This document shows positions 7,369 through 14,505 of a stretch of 14,505 nt of DNA, piece after piece. Each line of letters begins with the position of its first letter. Within the stretch, counting starts at the first letter, position 1. A program made the translations under genes and the position numbers. Source of the DNA: Pseudomonadota bacterium (GTDB taxonomy: Bacteria; Pseudomonadota; Alphaproteobacteria; Acetobacterales; Acetobacteraceae); the NCBI GenBank assembly GCA_021826485.1, contig JAKAZX010000049.1:1-14505 (forward strand), given 5' to 3'. Below the pieces are notes generated by a model, which was not told the origin of the DNA, did not search any database, and worked only from the letters and a program-made list of their open reading frames with translations.

Positions 7369-10300
7369 TCGGCCGGCGGCACCTGCGTCGCCATGTCCGA
7401 CACCGGGGCGCGGGCGGGGGTGCGGCGGTGCACCAGACTGAACACGGTGGGCACGAAGAAGAAGGTGGAGACGGTGGCGAACATCAGGCCGCCGATCACG
7501 GCGCGGCCCAGCGGCGCGTTCTGCTCCGCGCTCATGGCCGTCGGCACCATGCCGATGATCATGGCGAGCGCCGTCATCATCACCGGCCGGAACCGCGTGA
7601 AGCCCGCCTGCAACGCCGCCTGCATCGAGGAGTGGCCGAGTGCGAGCTGTTCGCGCGCGAAGCTGACCACCAGGATCGAGTTGGCGGTGGCGACGCCCAT
7701 GCACATGATCGCCCCGGTCAGCGCCGGCACCGACAGCGTGGTGCCGGTGACGAACAGCATCCAGATGATCCCCGCCAGCGCCGCCGGCAGCGCCGTGATG
7801 ATGACGAAGGGATCCAGCCACGACTGGAAGTTCACCACGATCAGCAGGTAGACGAGGATGACCGCGAAGCCGAGGCCGAAGAACAGCTCGCCGAACGCGC
7901 TGGTCATCGTCGTCACCTGCCCGCCGAGCCGCACCTCGGTGCCGCGCGGCCGGCTGGCATCCGCCTGGTCGATGATGCGCTGCACGTCCCCTGCCACGGC
8001 GCCCAGCGCGCGCCCCTGGACGGAGGCGTAGATGTCGATCACCGGCTGCACGTTGTAGTGCGACGACACCGCCGCGGTCGGGCCGGTGCGCACGGTCGCC
8101 AGCGCGCCCAGCAACTGGCTGTTGCCGTTGGTGCCGGTGATCGGCGAGTTGGTGAGCTGCTCGACCGAGTCGATGTCGTATTGCTGGGTCTGCACGACGA
8201 TCGGATACGACACGCCGTTGCGCGGATTGAGCCAGAAGGTCGGCGCGGTCTGGATGCTGCCGGCCAGCATGTTCTGCACGCTGTTGGTCACGTCCTGCTC
8301 GGTCAGGCCCACTTCCGCGGCCAGCGTGCGGTCCACGTCGACGAACAGCGTCGGCTCGTTGAACGCCTGCTGGATGCGCGGGTCGGCGATGCCGGGGATG
8401 CGGCTGATGCGCTGCAGCAGCGCATCCGCGAATTTGCGGTTCTGGTCGAGCTTCTGGCCGATCACCTGCACGTCGATCGGCGCCGGCAGGCCGAAATTCA
8501 GGATCTGCGTGGTGATGTCGGCCGGCAGGAAGGCGAACTGGCTGCCGGGAAACTCGCGCGGCAACTGGTCGCGCAGGGTCGCGACGTAGTTGGCGGTGGG
8601 CCTGTGATTCGCGGTCAGCGTGATCAGCACGTCGGCATCCTCGACGCCGATCGTGCCGGAGTTGTTGTACGCCATGTTGATGCCGCTGACCGGCAGGCCG
8701 ATGTTGTCGACCACGCTCTCCAGCTCGCTCGGCGGGATGACGCGGCGGATCGCCGCTTCCACCTGGTCGCACAGCCGCTCGGTTTCCTCGATGCGGGTGC
8801 CGATCTGCGCGCGGACATGCAGCTTGATCTGGCCGCCGTCGATCGCGGGGAAGAAATTCTCGCCCAGGAACGGCGCCAGCCCGAACGACAGGACCACGAA
8901 GCCGAGGAAGCCGCCGGCGAACCGCCACGGCCGTGCCAGCGCCATCGCCAGCAGATCCTGATAGCGGGCGCGCAGCCGTTCGAACCGGTGCTCGAAGCCC
9001 TGCTGGAAGCGCACCAGCGGATTGCGCGAGCGCTTCGGCGCGCCATGCTCGTCATGGTGCCCCGCCTCCTCGCGCAGCAGGAAGCGCGCCATCGTCAGCA
9101 CCAGCGTGCGCGAGAGCAGGAAGGACGCGACCATCGCGAACACCACCGCCAGCGCCATCGGCACGAACAGGTAATGCGCGACTCCGGTCAGCATGAACAT
9201 CGGCACGAACACGATGCAGATGGCCAGCAGCGAGACGAACGCCGGCACCACGATCTGCCGTGCGCCGTCGATCACCGCGCGCTCGATATCCTTGCCCTGT
9301 TCGAGATGGTAGTTGATGTTCTCGATGGTGACGGTCGCCTCGTCCACCAGCATCCCGACCGCGAGTGCCAGTCCGCCCAGCGTCATCACGTTGATGGTCT
9401 CACCGATCGCCGAGAAGGTGGTGATGGAGGCCAGGATGCACAGCGGGATGGAGGTGGCGATGATCAGCGTCGAGCGCCAGCTTCCCAGGAACAGCAGGAT
9501 CATCAGCGCGGTCAGCACGCCGGCGATGATCGCTTCCCGCATCACCCCGGCGACCGCGTCCTTGACGAACACGGACTGGTCGCCCACCGCCTCCACCCGC
9601 ACGCCGGGCGGCAGCGTTTCACGGATATGCGGCAGCATCGCCTTGACGCCGGAGATGATGTCGAGCGTGGAGGCGGACCCGACCTTCTCGATCGTCATCA
9701 GCACCGCGTGCTTGCCGTCCACCCGCACGGCGTTGGTCTGCGGCGGGAAGCCGTCATGCACCCAGGCGACGTCGCGGATATAGACCACGGTGCCGTTGAC
9801 CATCTTCAGCGGCAGATCGTTCAGCTCCGAGATGCGGGTGGGCGAATCGTTCAGCTCCACAGTGTATTCGTATTTGCCGACCTTTTCGGTGCCGACCGGC
9901 GTGATCTGGTTCTGCGCCGCCAGCGCGTCGCTGACGTCCTGCGCGGACACGCCGAACGACTGCATCTTGTGCGGGTCGATGTCGATCTGCACCTGCCGCA
10001 CCATGCCGCCATAGGGCGATGGCACCGCCGCACCCGGCACGGTCGCCAGCATCGGGCGGATGAAGTTCTGCGCCAGGTCGAACAGCTTCATCTCCGGCAC
10101 GCTCTGGCTGGACAGCGCGAGCTGCAGGATCGGCACGGAGGAGGCGTTGAACGTCAGCACGTAGGGCGGCGTGATGCCGGCCGGCAGCAGCTTCAGCACC
10201 GTCTGCGATGCCGCCGTCACCTGCGCCAGCGCGGCATTCACGTTGACGTTCTTCTGGAAGAAGATCTTGACGATGCCGTAGTCCACCAGCGACTGCGACT

Positions 10301-10547
10301 CGATGCGCTGGATGTCGTTGACCTGCGTGGTCAGCGTGCGTTCGTAGAAATAGACGACGCGGCCGGACATGTCCTCGGGCGGCAGGCCGTTATAGGTCCA
10401 GACGACCGCCACCACCGGGATGCCGATGTTGGGGAACACGTCCGTCGGTGTGCGGAAGATTGCCAGTGCGCCGAACAGCAGAATCAGCATGCCCAGCACC
10501 ACGAAGGTGTACGGCCGCTTCAGCGCGATGATGATTAATCCGACCAT
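7365..10547 (-). CDS. RND efflux transporter permease, HAE1/AcrB-like
   Basis: This is a 1060-residue inner-membrane pump, full length for the family. TM1 is about 12-31, followed by a periplasmic loop of about 300 residues. TM2-6 lie at about 336-487 and TM7 at about 541-561. A second periplasmic loop follows, then TM8-12 at about 885-1038. The family exports drugs, solvents or lipophilic compounds using the proton gradient, normally with a periplasmic adaptor and a TolC-like channel. Neither partner is adjacent. The TM4 motif reads GMLVDEATVTIEN with D402-E403 where AcrB has two Asp. The TM10 segment reads ATANSILVVSF, placing A955 where AcrB has its relay Lys (K940). R985 and R987 in the R-x-R-P motif are kept. 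A charged His/Asp loop (about 492-508) follows TM6. ATG 10547 has only a weak Shine-Dalgarno (GGA, about 10 bases upstream). Confidence 0.95.
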   Translation of the reverse strand: MVGLIIIALKRPYTFVVLGMLILLFGALAIFRTPTDVFPNIGIPVVAVVWTYNGLPPEDMSGRVVYFYERTLTTQVNDIQRIESQSLVDYGIVKIFFQKNVNVNAALAQVTAASQTVLKLLPAGITPPYVLTFNASSVPILQLALSSQSVPEMKLFDLAQNFIRPMLATVPGAAVPSPYGGMVRQVQIDIDPHKMQSFGVSAQDVSDALAAQNQITPVGTEKVGKYEYTVELNDSPTRISELNDLPLKMVNGTVVYIRDVAWVHDGFPPQTNAVRVDGKHAVLMTIEKVGSASTLDIISGVKAMLPHIRETLPPGVRVEAVGDQSVFVKDAVAGVMREAIIAGVLTALMILLFLGSWRSTLIIATSIPLCILASITTFSAIGETINVMTLGGLALAVGMLVDEATVTIENINYHLEQGKDIERAVIDGARQIVVPAFVSLLAICIVFVPMFMLTGVAHYLFVPMALAVVFAMVASFLLSRTLVLTMARFLLREEAGHHDEHGAPKRSRNPLVRFQQGFEHRFERLRARYQDLLAMALARPWRFAGGFLGFVVLSFGLAPFLGENFFPAIDGGQIKLHVRAQIGTRIEETERLCDQVEAAIRRVIPPSELESVVDNIGLPVSGINMAYNNSGTIGVEDADVLITLTANHRPTANYVATLRDQLPREFPGSQFAFLPADITTQILNFGLPAPIDVQVIGQKLDQNRKFADALLQRISRIPGIADPRIQQAFNEPTLFVDVDRTLAAEVGLTEQDVTNSVQNMLAGSIQTAPTFWLNPRNGVSYPIVVQTQQYDIDSVEQLTNSPITGTNGNSQLLGALATVRTGPTAAVSSHYNVQPVIDIYASVQGRALGAVAGDVQRIIDQADASRPRGTEVRLGGQVTTMTSAFGELFFGLGFAVILVYLLIVVNFQSWLDPFVIITALPAALAGIIWMLFVTGTTLSVPALTGAIMCMGVATANSILVVSFAREQLALGHSSMQAALQAGFTRFRPVMMTALAMIIGMVPTAMSAEQNAPLGRAVIGGLMFATVSTFFFVPTVFSLVHRRTPARAPVSDMATQVPPAE

Positions 10548-10573
10548 GCCCGATCCATTATCAGCCAGCCGGC

Positions 10574-10587
10574 GTCGGCATACCGAC
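10574..10587 (-). other. small hairpin in the 5' leader of the RND gene
   Basis: GTCGG (10574-10578) and CCGAC (10583-10587) form a perfect 5-bp stem with a four-base loop, 27 bases before the permease start. It would lie in the permease mRNA leader if transcription begins at the AT island near 10632. Its role is unknown and a 5-bp stem could be chance. Confidence 0.2.
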
Positions 10588-10616
10588 CCGGAGCAGTCCG
10601 GCGGGTTATGCCCCAG

Positions 10617-10662
10617 GCAGAAAATGTCGCAATTATATAGGAGTTTAGGTCGCCCCGGTCGA
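10617..10662 (-). promoter_or_regulatory. AT-rich island with consensus TATAAT toward the RND gene; probable divergent promoter
   Basis: The 231-bp gap between the divergent RND and serC genes contains one AT-rich patch in otherwise GC-rich DNA. On the minus strand it gives a perfect TATAAT (10637-10632), about 85 bases before the RND start. The best -35 is TCGACC (10662-10657, 4/6) at a long 19-base spacing. On the plus strand the same patch offers TATATA (10634-10639) toward serC, but no good -35 is seen. One patch probably supplies -10 elements in one or both directions, so the two transcripts may compete. This is inferred from base composition and hexamers only. Confidence 0.4.
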
Positions 10663-10772
10663 GTCCGGGGCCGGCCGGCCCCAACCGCCTCATTGCGGCG
10701 GCGGGCGGGACGCGCTATGTCGGCGGCGGGTCACGCCCCCCCACCGGGGCGCTTCTCTTCTGCAAGGGAGAG
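10653..10772 (+). promoter_or_regulatory. structured serC leader with several hairpins, one covering the RBS
   Basis: The likely serC 5' leader is rich in complementary segments. CCCCGG (10653-10658) pairs with CCGGGG (10665-10670). A perfect 16-bp palindrome at 10667-10682 shares bases 10667-10670 with it, so the two folds compete. CCGC (10685-10688) pairs with GCGG (10695-10698). CGCCCC (10734-10739) pairs with GGGGCG (10746-10751) around a six-base loop. TTCTC (10753-10757) can pair with GAGAG (10768-10772), which is part of the Shine-Dalgarno AAGGGAGAG. From memory, a cis-regulatory 'serC' RNA motif has been described upstream of serC in alphaproteobacteria; I cannot confirm that this leader matches it. 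High GC makes some pairing expected by chance. Confidence 0.4.
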
Positions 10773-10778
10773 CCAGTT

Positions 10779-11954
10779 ATGGCATCCGCCGTCGCGCGTC
10801 CGGACGTTCGTCCGGCGAATCCGCAGTTTTCCACAGGTCCCTGCACCAAGCGCCCCGGCTGGTCGCTGGCCGCGTTGAGCGGCGCGTTGGTCGGCCGCAG
10901 CCATCGCGCGCGCGAGCCCAAGGCGCGGCTGGCCGAGGTGATCGAGCGGTCCCACGCCATCCTGGGCATCCCCGCCGGCTGGCGGCTCGGCATCGTCCCG
11001 GCCTCCGACACCGGCGCGGTCGAGCTGGCGCTGTGGTCGCTGCTCGGCCCCCGCCCGGTCGATGTCCTGGCGTTCGAGAGCTTCTCCCAGTCCTGGGCGA
11101 CCGACATCGTCAAGCAGTTGAAACTGCCCGCGGTCCGGCTGCTGGAGGCGCCGTACGGGCGGCTGCCCGACCTCGCGCAGGTGGCGCCGGACCATGACGT
11201 GGTGCTGGCCTGGAACGGCACCACCTCCGGCGTGCGGGTGCCGCATGGGGACTGGATCGCGCCCGACCGGCAGGGGCTGGTGATCGCCGACGCGACCTCC
11301 GCCGCCTTCGCCATGAAGCTGCCCTGGGACCGGCTCGATGTCGTCACGTGGTCCTGGCAGAAGGTGCTGGGCGGGGAGGGGGCGCACGGCATGCTGGCGC
11401 TGTCGCCGCGCGCGGCGGAGCGGCTGGCGACGCACAAGCCGGCATGGCCGATGCCGAAAATCTTCCGCCTCACCTCCGGCGGCAAGCTGACCGAGGGTAT
11501 TTTCGCCGGCGAGACGATCAACACGCCCTCCCTGCTCTGCGCGGAGGATGCGCTGGACGGGCTGCGCTGGGCGGAGCGGATCGGCGGCCTGCCGGCGCTG
11601 ATCGCCCGGTCCGAGGCGAATCTGGCGGCCATCGCCGACTGGGTCGCGCAGCGCGACTGGATCGACTTCCTGGCGGAGGCGCCGGAGACCCGCTCCTCCA
11701 CCTCGATCTGCCTGAAGCTCACCGCGCCCTGGTTCACCGCGCTGGACGCGGACGGTCAGGCGAAGGCCGCCAAGCAGTTCACCGCCCTGCTGGAGCGGGA
11801 GGGCGTGGCGCTGGACATCGGCAGCTACCGCGATGCGCCACCGGGGCTGCGCATCTGGGGCGGGGCGACGGTGGAAACCGACGACATCGTCGCACTGCTG
11901 CCCTGGCTCGACTGGGCGCACGCCCAGCTCATGCCGGCCGCCGCCGCGGCCTGA
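10779..11954 (+). CDS. serC: phosphoserine aminotransferase SerC
   Basis: This is a 391-residue PLP enzyme that converts 3-phosphohydroxypyruvate plus glutamate into O-phosphoserine, the second step of serine synthesis; the same enzyme class can serve pyridoxine synthesis. It starts at ATG 10779, with Shine-Dalgarno AAGGGAGAG (10764-10772) at good spacing. Visible family features are NPQFSTGPC near the N-terminus (14-22), the cofactor Asp D171 in IADATSAAF, and the Schiff-base lysine K195 in TWSWQKVLGGEGAHGML. A G-E-T-I-NTPS segment near residue 245 belongs to the active-site region. The N-TGP and WSWQK forms match the version common in alphaproteobacteria rather than the E. coli type. serA lies 91 bp downstream, so the pair is almost certainly one operon. 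Regulation may act through the folded leader upstream. Confidence 0.95.
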   Translation: MASAVARPDVRPANPQFSTGPCTKRPGWSLAALSGALVGRSHRAREPKARLAEVIERSHAILGIPAGWRLGIVPASDTGAVELALWSLLGPRPVDVLAFESFSQSWATDIVKQLKLPAVRLLEAPYGRLPDLAQVAPDHDVVLAWNGTTSGVRVPHGDWIAPDRQGLVIADATSAAFAMKLPWDRLDVVTWSWQKVLGGEGAHGMLALSPRAAERLATHKPAWPMPKIFRLTSGGKLTEGIFAGETINTPSLLCAEDALDGLRWAERIGGLPALIARSEANLAAIADWVAQRDWIDFLAEAPETRSSTSICLKLTAPWFTALDADGQAKAAKQFTALLEREGVALDIGSYRDAPPGLRIWGGATVETDDIVALLPWLDWAHAQLMPAAAAA

Positions 11955-11995
11955 CGCGGGCACCGACTTTTCCGTTCATCTCCGTCGCAGCCGGG

Positions 11996-12015
11996 GGCGC
12001 GCCGTTCGGTGCGCC
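11996..12015 (+). other. 8-bp hairpin with GTTC tetraloop between serC and serA
   Basis: Bases 11996-12003 pair with 12008-12015 in an eight-pair stem (seven Watson-Crick plus one G-U wobble) closed by the loop GTTC (12004-12007). It lies in the 91-bp serC-serA gap, ending 30 bases before the serA ATG. No T-tract follows, so it is not a standard terminator. It could slow RNA decay, act as a partial terminator, or adjust relative expression of the two genes. This reads directly from the sequence; the function is inference. Confidence 0.5.
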
Positions 12016-12045
12016 GCGCGGGCGACCCATTCTGGAATGCGATCC

Positions 12046-13629
12046 ATGAAAGTCCTGATCAGCGACAAGCTGTCCCCCGCCGCGGCGGATATCTTCCGCG
12101 CCCGCGGCATCGCGGTGGATGTCAAGACCGGCCTGACGCCCGCCGACCTGCGCGGCATCATCGGCGCCTATGACGGGCTCGCGGTGCGATCCGCCACCAA
12201 GGTCACGCGCGAGCTGCTGGAGGCGGCTGACAATCTGAAGGTGGTGGGCCGCGCCGGCATTGGCGTGGACAACGTGGACGTGAAATCGGCCACCGCGCGC
12301 GGCATCGTGGTGATGAACACGCCGTACGGCAATGCGATCACCACCGCCGAGCACGCGATCGCCATGATGTTCGCACTGGCCCGCCAGATTCCGGAGGCGA
12401 GCGCATCGACCAAGGGCGGCAAGTGGGAGAAGAACCGCTTCATGGGCGTGGAGCTGTTCGGCAAGGTGCTCGGCCTGATCGGCTGCGGCAATATCGGCTC
12501 CATCGTCGCCGATCGCGCGCAGGGGCTGAAGATGCGCGTGATCGCCTATGACCCGTACCTGACGGAGGCGCGCGCCCTCGACCTCGGCGTGGAGAAGGTG
12601 GATCTGGCCGATCTGCTGGCCCGCGCCGACATCATCTCCCTGCACGCCCCGCTGACCGATGCGACGCGCAACATCCTGTCGCGGGAGGCGATCGGACAGG
12701 CGAAGCGCGGCGTGCGCATCATCAACTGCGCGCGCGGCGGCCTGCTGGACGAAGCGGCGCTGGCGGAGGCGCTGAAGTCCGGCCATGTCGCCGGCGCCGC
12801 GTTGGACGTGTTCGAGACCGAGCCGGCCACCGACAGCCCGCTGTTCGCGCTGGAGAATGTCGTCTGCACCCCGCATCTCGGCGCGGCGACCGCCGAGGCG
12901 CAGGAGAACGTGGCGTTGCAGATCGCCGAGCAGATGAGCGACTTCCTGCTGACCGGCGCGGTCGCCAATGCGATCAACATGCCCTCCGTCTCGGCGGAGG
13001 ATGCGCCGCGGCTGAAGCCGTACATGGAATTGTGCCGGCTGCTCGGGTCCTTCGCCGGCCAGCTCACCAGCGCGCGGGAAGGCGTGATCCGGCGCGTCGC
13101 GATCGAATACGAAGGGCTGGCCGCGCAGCTCAACCATCGCCCGCTGTCGGCGGCGGCCCTTGCCGGCCTGCTGGCACCGGTGATGGCCGGGGCGAACATG
13201 GTGAACGCGCCGGTGCTGGCGCGCGAGCGCGGCATCGACGTGGCCGAGACGGTGCATGACCGGCCGAGCGAATATCAGACCCTGGTGCGCATCAGCGTGA
13301 CCACCGACCAGCAGACCCGTTCGGTCGCCGGCACGCTGTTCGCCGGTTCCCGCCCGCGGCTGATCGAGATCAAGGGCATCAAGGTGGAGGCGGATTTCGC
13401 CCGCCACATGCTCTATGTCACGAATCAGGACAAGCCCGGCTTCATCGGCCGGTTCGGCGCGACCCTGGCCGGTGCCGGCATCAACATCGCCACCTTCCAC
13501 CTTGGCCGCGCCGAGCAGGGCGGCGATGCGATCTGCCTCGTCTCGGTCGATGAGGCGGTGCCGGAGGAGGTGCTGGCGATGGTGCGCACCCTGCCGCTGG
13601 TGGTGCAGGCGGCAACGCTTGCATTTTGA
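12046..13629 (+). CDS. serA: D-3-phosphoglycerate dehydrogenase SerA (long form, with ASB and ACT domains)
   Basis: This is a 527-residue NAD-dependent dehydrogenase that oxidises 3-phosphoglycerate to 3-phosphohydroxypyruvate, the first step of serine synthesis. The NAD-binding motif GLIGCGNIGS carries G146, G148 and G151. The catalytic Arg is R230 in NCARGG, the Glu is E259 in DVFETEP, and the His is H277 in CTPHLGAA. Residues about 315-445 form the allosteric substrate-binding (ASB) domain. An ACT domain (about 455-527, HMLYVTNQDKPGFIGRFG) is the usual serine-feedback site. This is the long type, as in mycobacteria and many alphaproteobacteria. ATG 12046 gives the family N-terminus MKVLISDKLSP; an in-frame ATG at 12037 would add three residues. 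A weak Shine-Dalgarno (TGGA) is present. It is cotranscribed with serC. No serB is seen in the window. Confidence 0.97.
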   Translation: MKVLISDKLSPAAADIFRARGIAVDVKTGLTPADLRGIIGAYDGLAVRSATKVTRELLEAADNLKVVGRAGIGVDNVDVKSATARGIVVMNTPYGNAITTAEHAIAMMFALARQIPEASASTKGGKWEKNRFMGVELFGKVLGLIGCGNIGSIVADRAQGLKMRVIAYDPYLTEARALDLGVEKVDLADLLARADIISLHAPLTDATRNILSREAIGQAKRGVRIINCARGGLLDEAALAEALKSGHVAGAALDVFETEPATDSPLFALENVVCTPHLGAATAEAQENVALQIAEQMSDFLLTGAVANAINMPSVSAEDAPRLKPYMELCRLLGSFAGQLTSAREGVIRRVAIEYEGLAAQLNHRPLSAAALAGLLAPVMAGANMVNAPVLARERGIDVAETVHDRPSEYQTLVRISVTTDQQTRSVAGTLFAGSRPRLIEIKGIKVEADFARHMLYVTNQDKPGFIGRFGATLAGAGINIATFHLGRAEQGGDAICLVSVDEAVPEEVLAMVRTLPLVVQAATLAF

Positions 13630-13684
13630 CGCGGGGTCCCGATATCCCTCGGCCCTGCCACATCCTTCGGCATGAGGCGCTCGC

Positions 13685-14505
13685 ATGTCCGGTACATCGT
13701 CCGGCCTGCCGCGGCCCCGCGGGGCCGGACGCGACCCGCGCATCGATCTGCTGCGCGGCTTCGCGCTGGTCACGATCTTCATCGATCATGTGCCGGACAA
13801 TCCGCTCAATCTCCTGACGCTGCGCAATTTCGGGTTCAGCGACGCGGCGGAGCTGTTCGTGGTGCTGGCGGGCGTGTCCGCCATGATGGCCTACGGCAAA
13901 GGGTTCGAGCGTGACGGCGCGCGCTCGGGGATGCGGCGGGTGCTGCTGCGCTGCCTGCGCATCTATCTGTTCCAGGTCGGGCTGCTGCTGGCCACGCTCG
14001 CCGTCGTGCATGTCTGGCGGCAGAGCTTCGGGCTGGAGCCCGTGCATCTGGCGCCGTTCTTCGAACAGCCGCTGAGCGCGATCGGCCACGCGTTGGCGCT
14101 GCACGCGCTGCCCGCCAGCCTGAACATCCTGCCGCTCTATATCGTGCTGCTGGTGATCTTCCCGCTGATCTATGCCGGCATGCGCTCCGCCTGGCCGCTG
14201 GCGCTGGCGCTGTCGGCGGCGATCTGGCTGGTGGCGAATCTGGACCACGACTTCAATATCACCAACTGGTTGGACGGGCAGGGCTGGTTCTTCAACCCGT
14301 TCGCCTGGCAGTTCCTGTTCGCGATCGGCGTCGGCGGGGCGATGCTGCTGCGCGCCGGCGGCGGGGAGCTGCCGCGCCACCGCCTGCTGGTCTGGGCAAG
14401 CTGGGGCTACCTCGCGGCGGCGTTGATCCTGGCCGCGCCCTGGACCGGTTGGGGGCTGGGCGACGGCTGGCGGCTTGTGAGCTTCGCGCCGCCGGACAAG
14501 ACCGC
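13685..14505 (+). CDS. OpgC domain-containing membrane acyltransferase (partial, runs off the right edge)
   Basis: The frame from ATG 13685 stays open to the window end, giving 273 residues of an incomplete gene. A GAGG Shine-Dalgarno (13674-13677) lies 7 bases before the ATG. Other ATG codons nearby (for example 13672) open short frames that stop early. After a short basic N-terminus comes RDPRIDLLRGFALV, then FIDHVPDNP and FGFSDAAELFVVLAGVSAM. This is the characteristic start of OpgC proteins, multi-pass inner-membrane enzymes that succinylate osmoregulated periplasmic glucans in Proteobacteria. At least five or six hydrophobic segments are visible. Roughly the last quarter of the protein is missing. 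It lies 55 bp after serA on the same strand and may be read from the serC-serA transcript. No opgG or opgH is in view, so acting on periplasmic glucan is an assumption from the family. Confidence 0.85.
   Translation, partial: MSGTSSGLPRPRGAGRDPRIDLLRGFALVTIFIDHVPDNPLNLLTLRNFGFSDAAELFVVLAGVSAMMAYGKGFERDGARSGMRRVLLRCLRIYLFQVGLLLATLAVVHVWRQSFGLEPVHLAPFFEQPLSAIGHALALHALPASLNILPLYIVLLVIFPLIYAGMRSAWPLALALSAAIWLVANLDHDFNITNWLDGQGWFFNPFAWQFLFAIGVGGAMLLRAGGGELPRHRLLVWASWGYLAAALILAAPWTGWGLGDGWRLVSFAPPDKT

Noticed and set aside
7428..10538. Plus-strand open frame of over 1000 codons across the RND gene
   Set aside because: It is an exact shadow of the RND permease gene, with a His/Arg/Gln/Asp-rich translation and no domain; stop codons are rare in this frame because of high GC.
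135..10679. GCCGGCCGGC 10-mer in three intergenic gaps (135, 3156, 10670), possibly a dispersed repeat
   Set aside because: The same 10-mer also occurs inside genes (at 520 and 4810), flanking bases differ, and such CCGG runs are expected in DNA this GC-rich.
10717..10878. Possible serine-rich leader peptide frame (ATG 10717) overlapping the serC start, as in attenuation control
   Set aside because: Serines are scattered rather than in a run, the frame continues about 100 bases into serC, there is no ribosome binding site before 10717, and alphaproteobacterial serC is not known to me to use a leader peptide.
11929..13782. Minus-strand frame of 617 codons opposite serA
   Set aside because: SerA on the plus strand is intact from end to end, and the minus frame shows no family motif.
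1..14505. Mobile elements, CRISPR arrays, tRNA genes, phage genes or toxin-antitoxin pairs
   Set aside because: I scanned for transposase motifs, regularly spaced repeats, tRNA-like ends and small gene pairs and saw none; the gaps are too short to hide larger elements.

Overview
The window is very GC-rich bacterial chromosome (about 70% by eye). The gene set (serC next to serA, RecQ, an RND permease, OmpA-family porins, OpgC) and the form of SerC suggest an alphaproteobacterium. Acetobacteraceae/Rhodospirillales is my best guess; this is inference, with no rRNA or other marker in view. There is no tRNA, insertion sequence, phage gene or CRISPR array. Coding density is about 95%, with no obvious break in composition.

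Left block (1-3784): the last 39 codons of a probable OmpA-like protein (+) converge on a class I SAM-dependent methyltransferase (-, 149-1183). The methyltransferase diverges from recQ (+, 1338-3155). A small exported DUF3617 protein (+, 3221-3784) follows recQ and has a strong ribosome binding site and a GTG start.

Middle block (3797-10547, all -): five genes read right to left. They are a large RND efflux permease, an aldose 1-epimerase-like protein (ATGA overlap with the permease), a class II aldolase/adducin protein (26 bp further on), an OmpA-type barrel plus peptidoglycan-binding protein (97 bp further on), and a LysE/RhtB exporter starting 2 bp after the OmpA stop. The permease has no adaptor or outer-membrane partner beside it. 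Two of its usual proton-relay positions are altered.

Right block (10548-14505, all +): a 231-bp divergent regulatory region with an AT-rich island and a strongly folded leader precedes serC and serA. These encode two of the three steps from 3-phosphoglycerate to serine. A clean 8-bp hairpin lies between them. A partial opgC-like membrane acyltransferase gene follows and runs off the right edge.

I found no convincing new multi-gene system. The items most worth a second look are the structured serC leader with its shared promoter island, the orphan RND permease with altered relay residues coupled to sugar-enzyme genes, and the intercistronic serC-serA hairpin.
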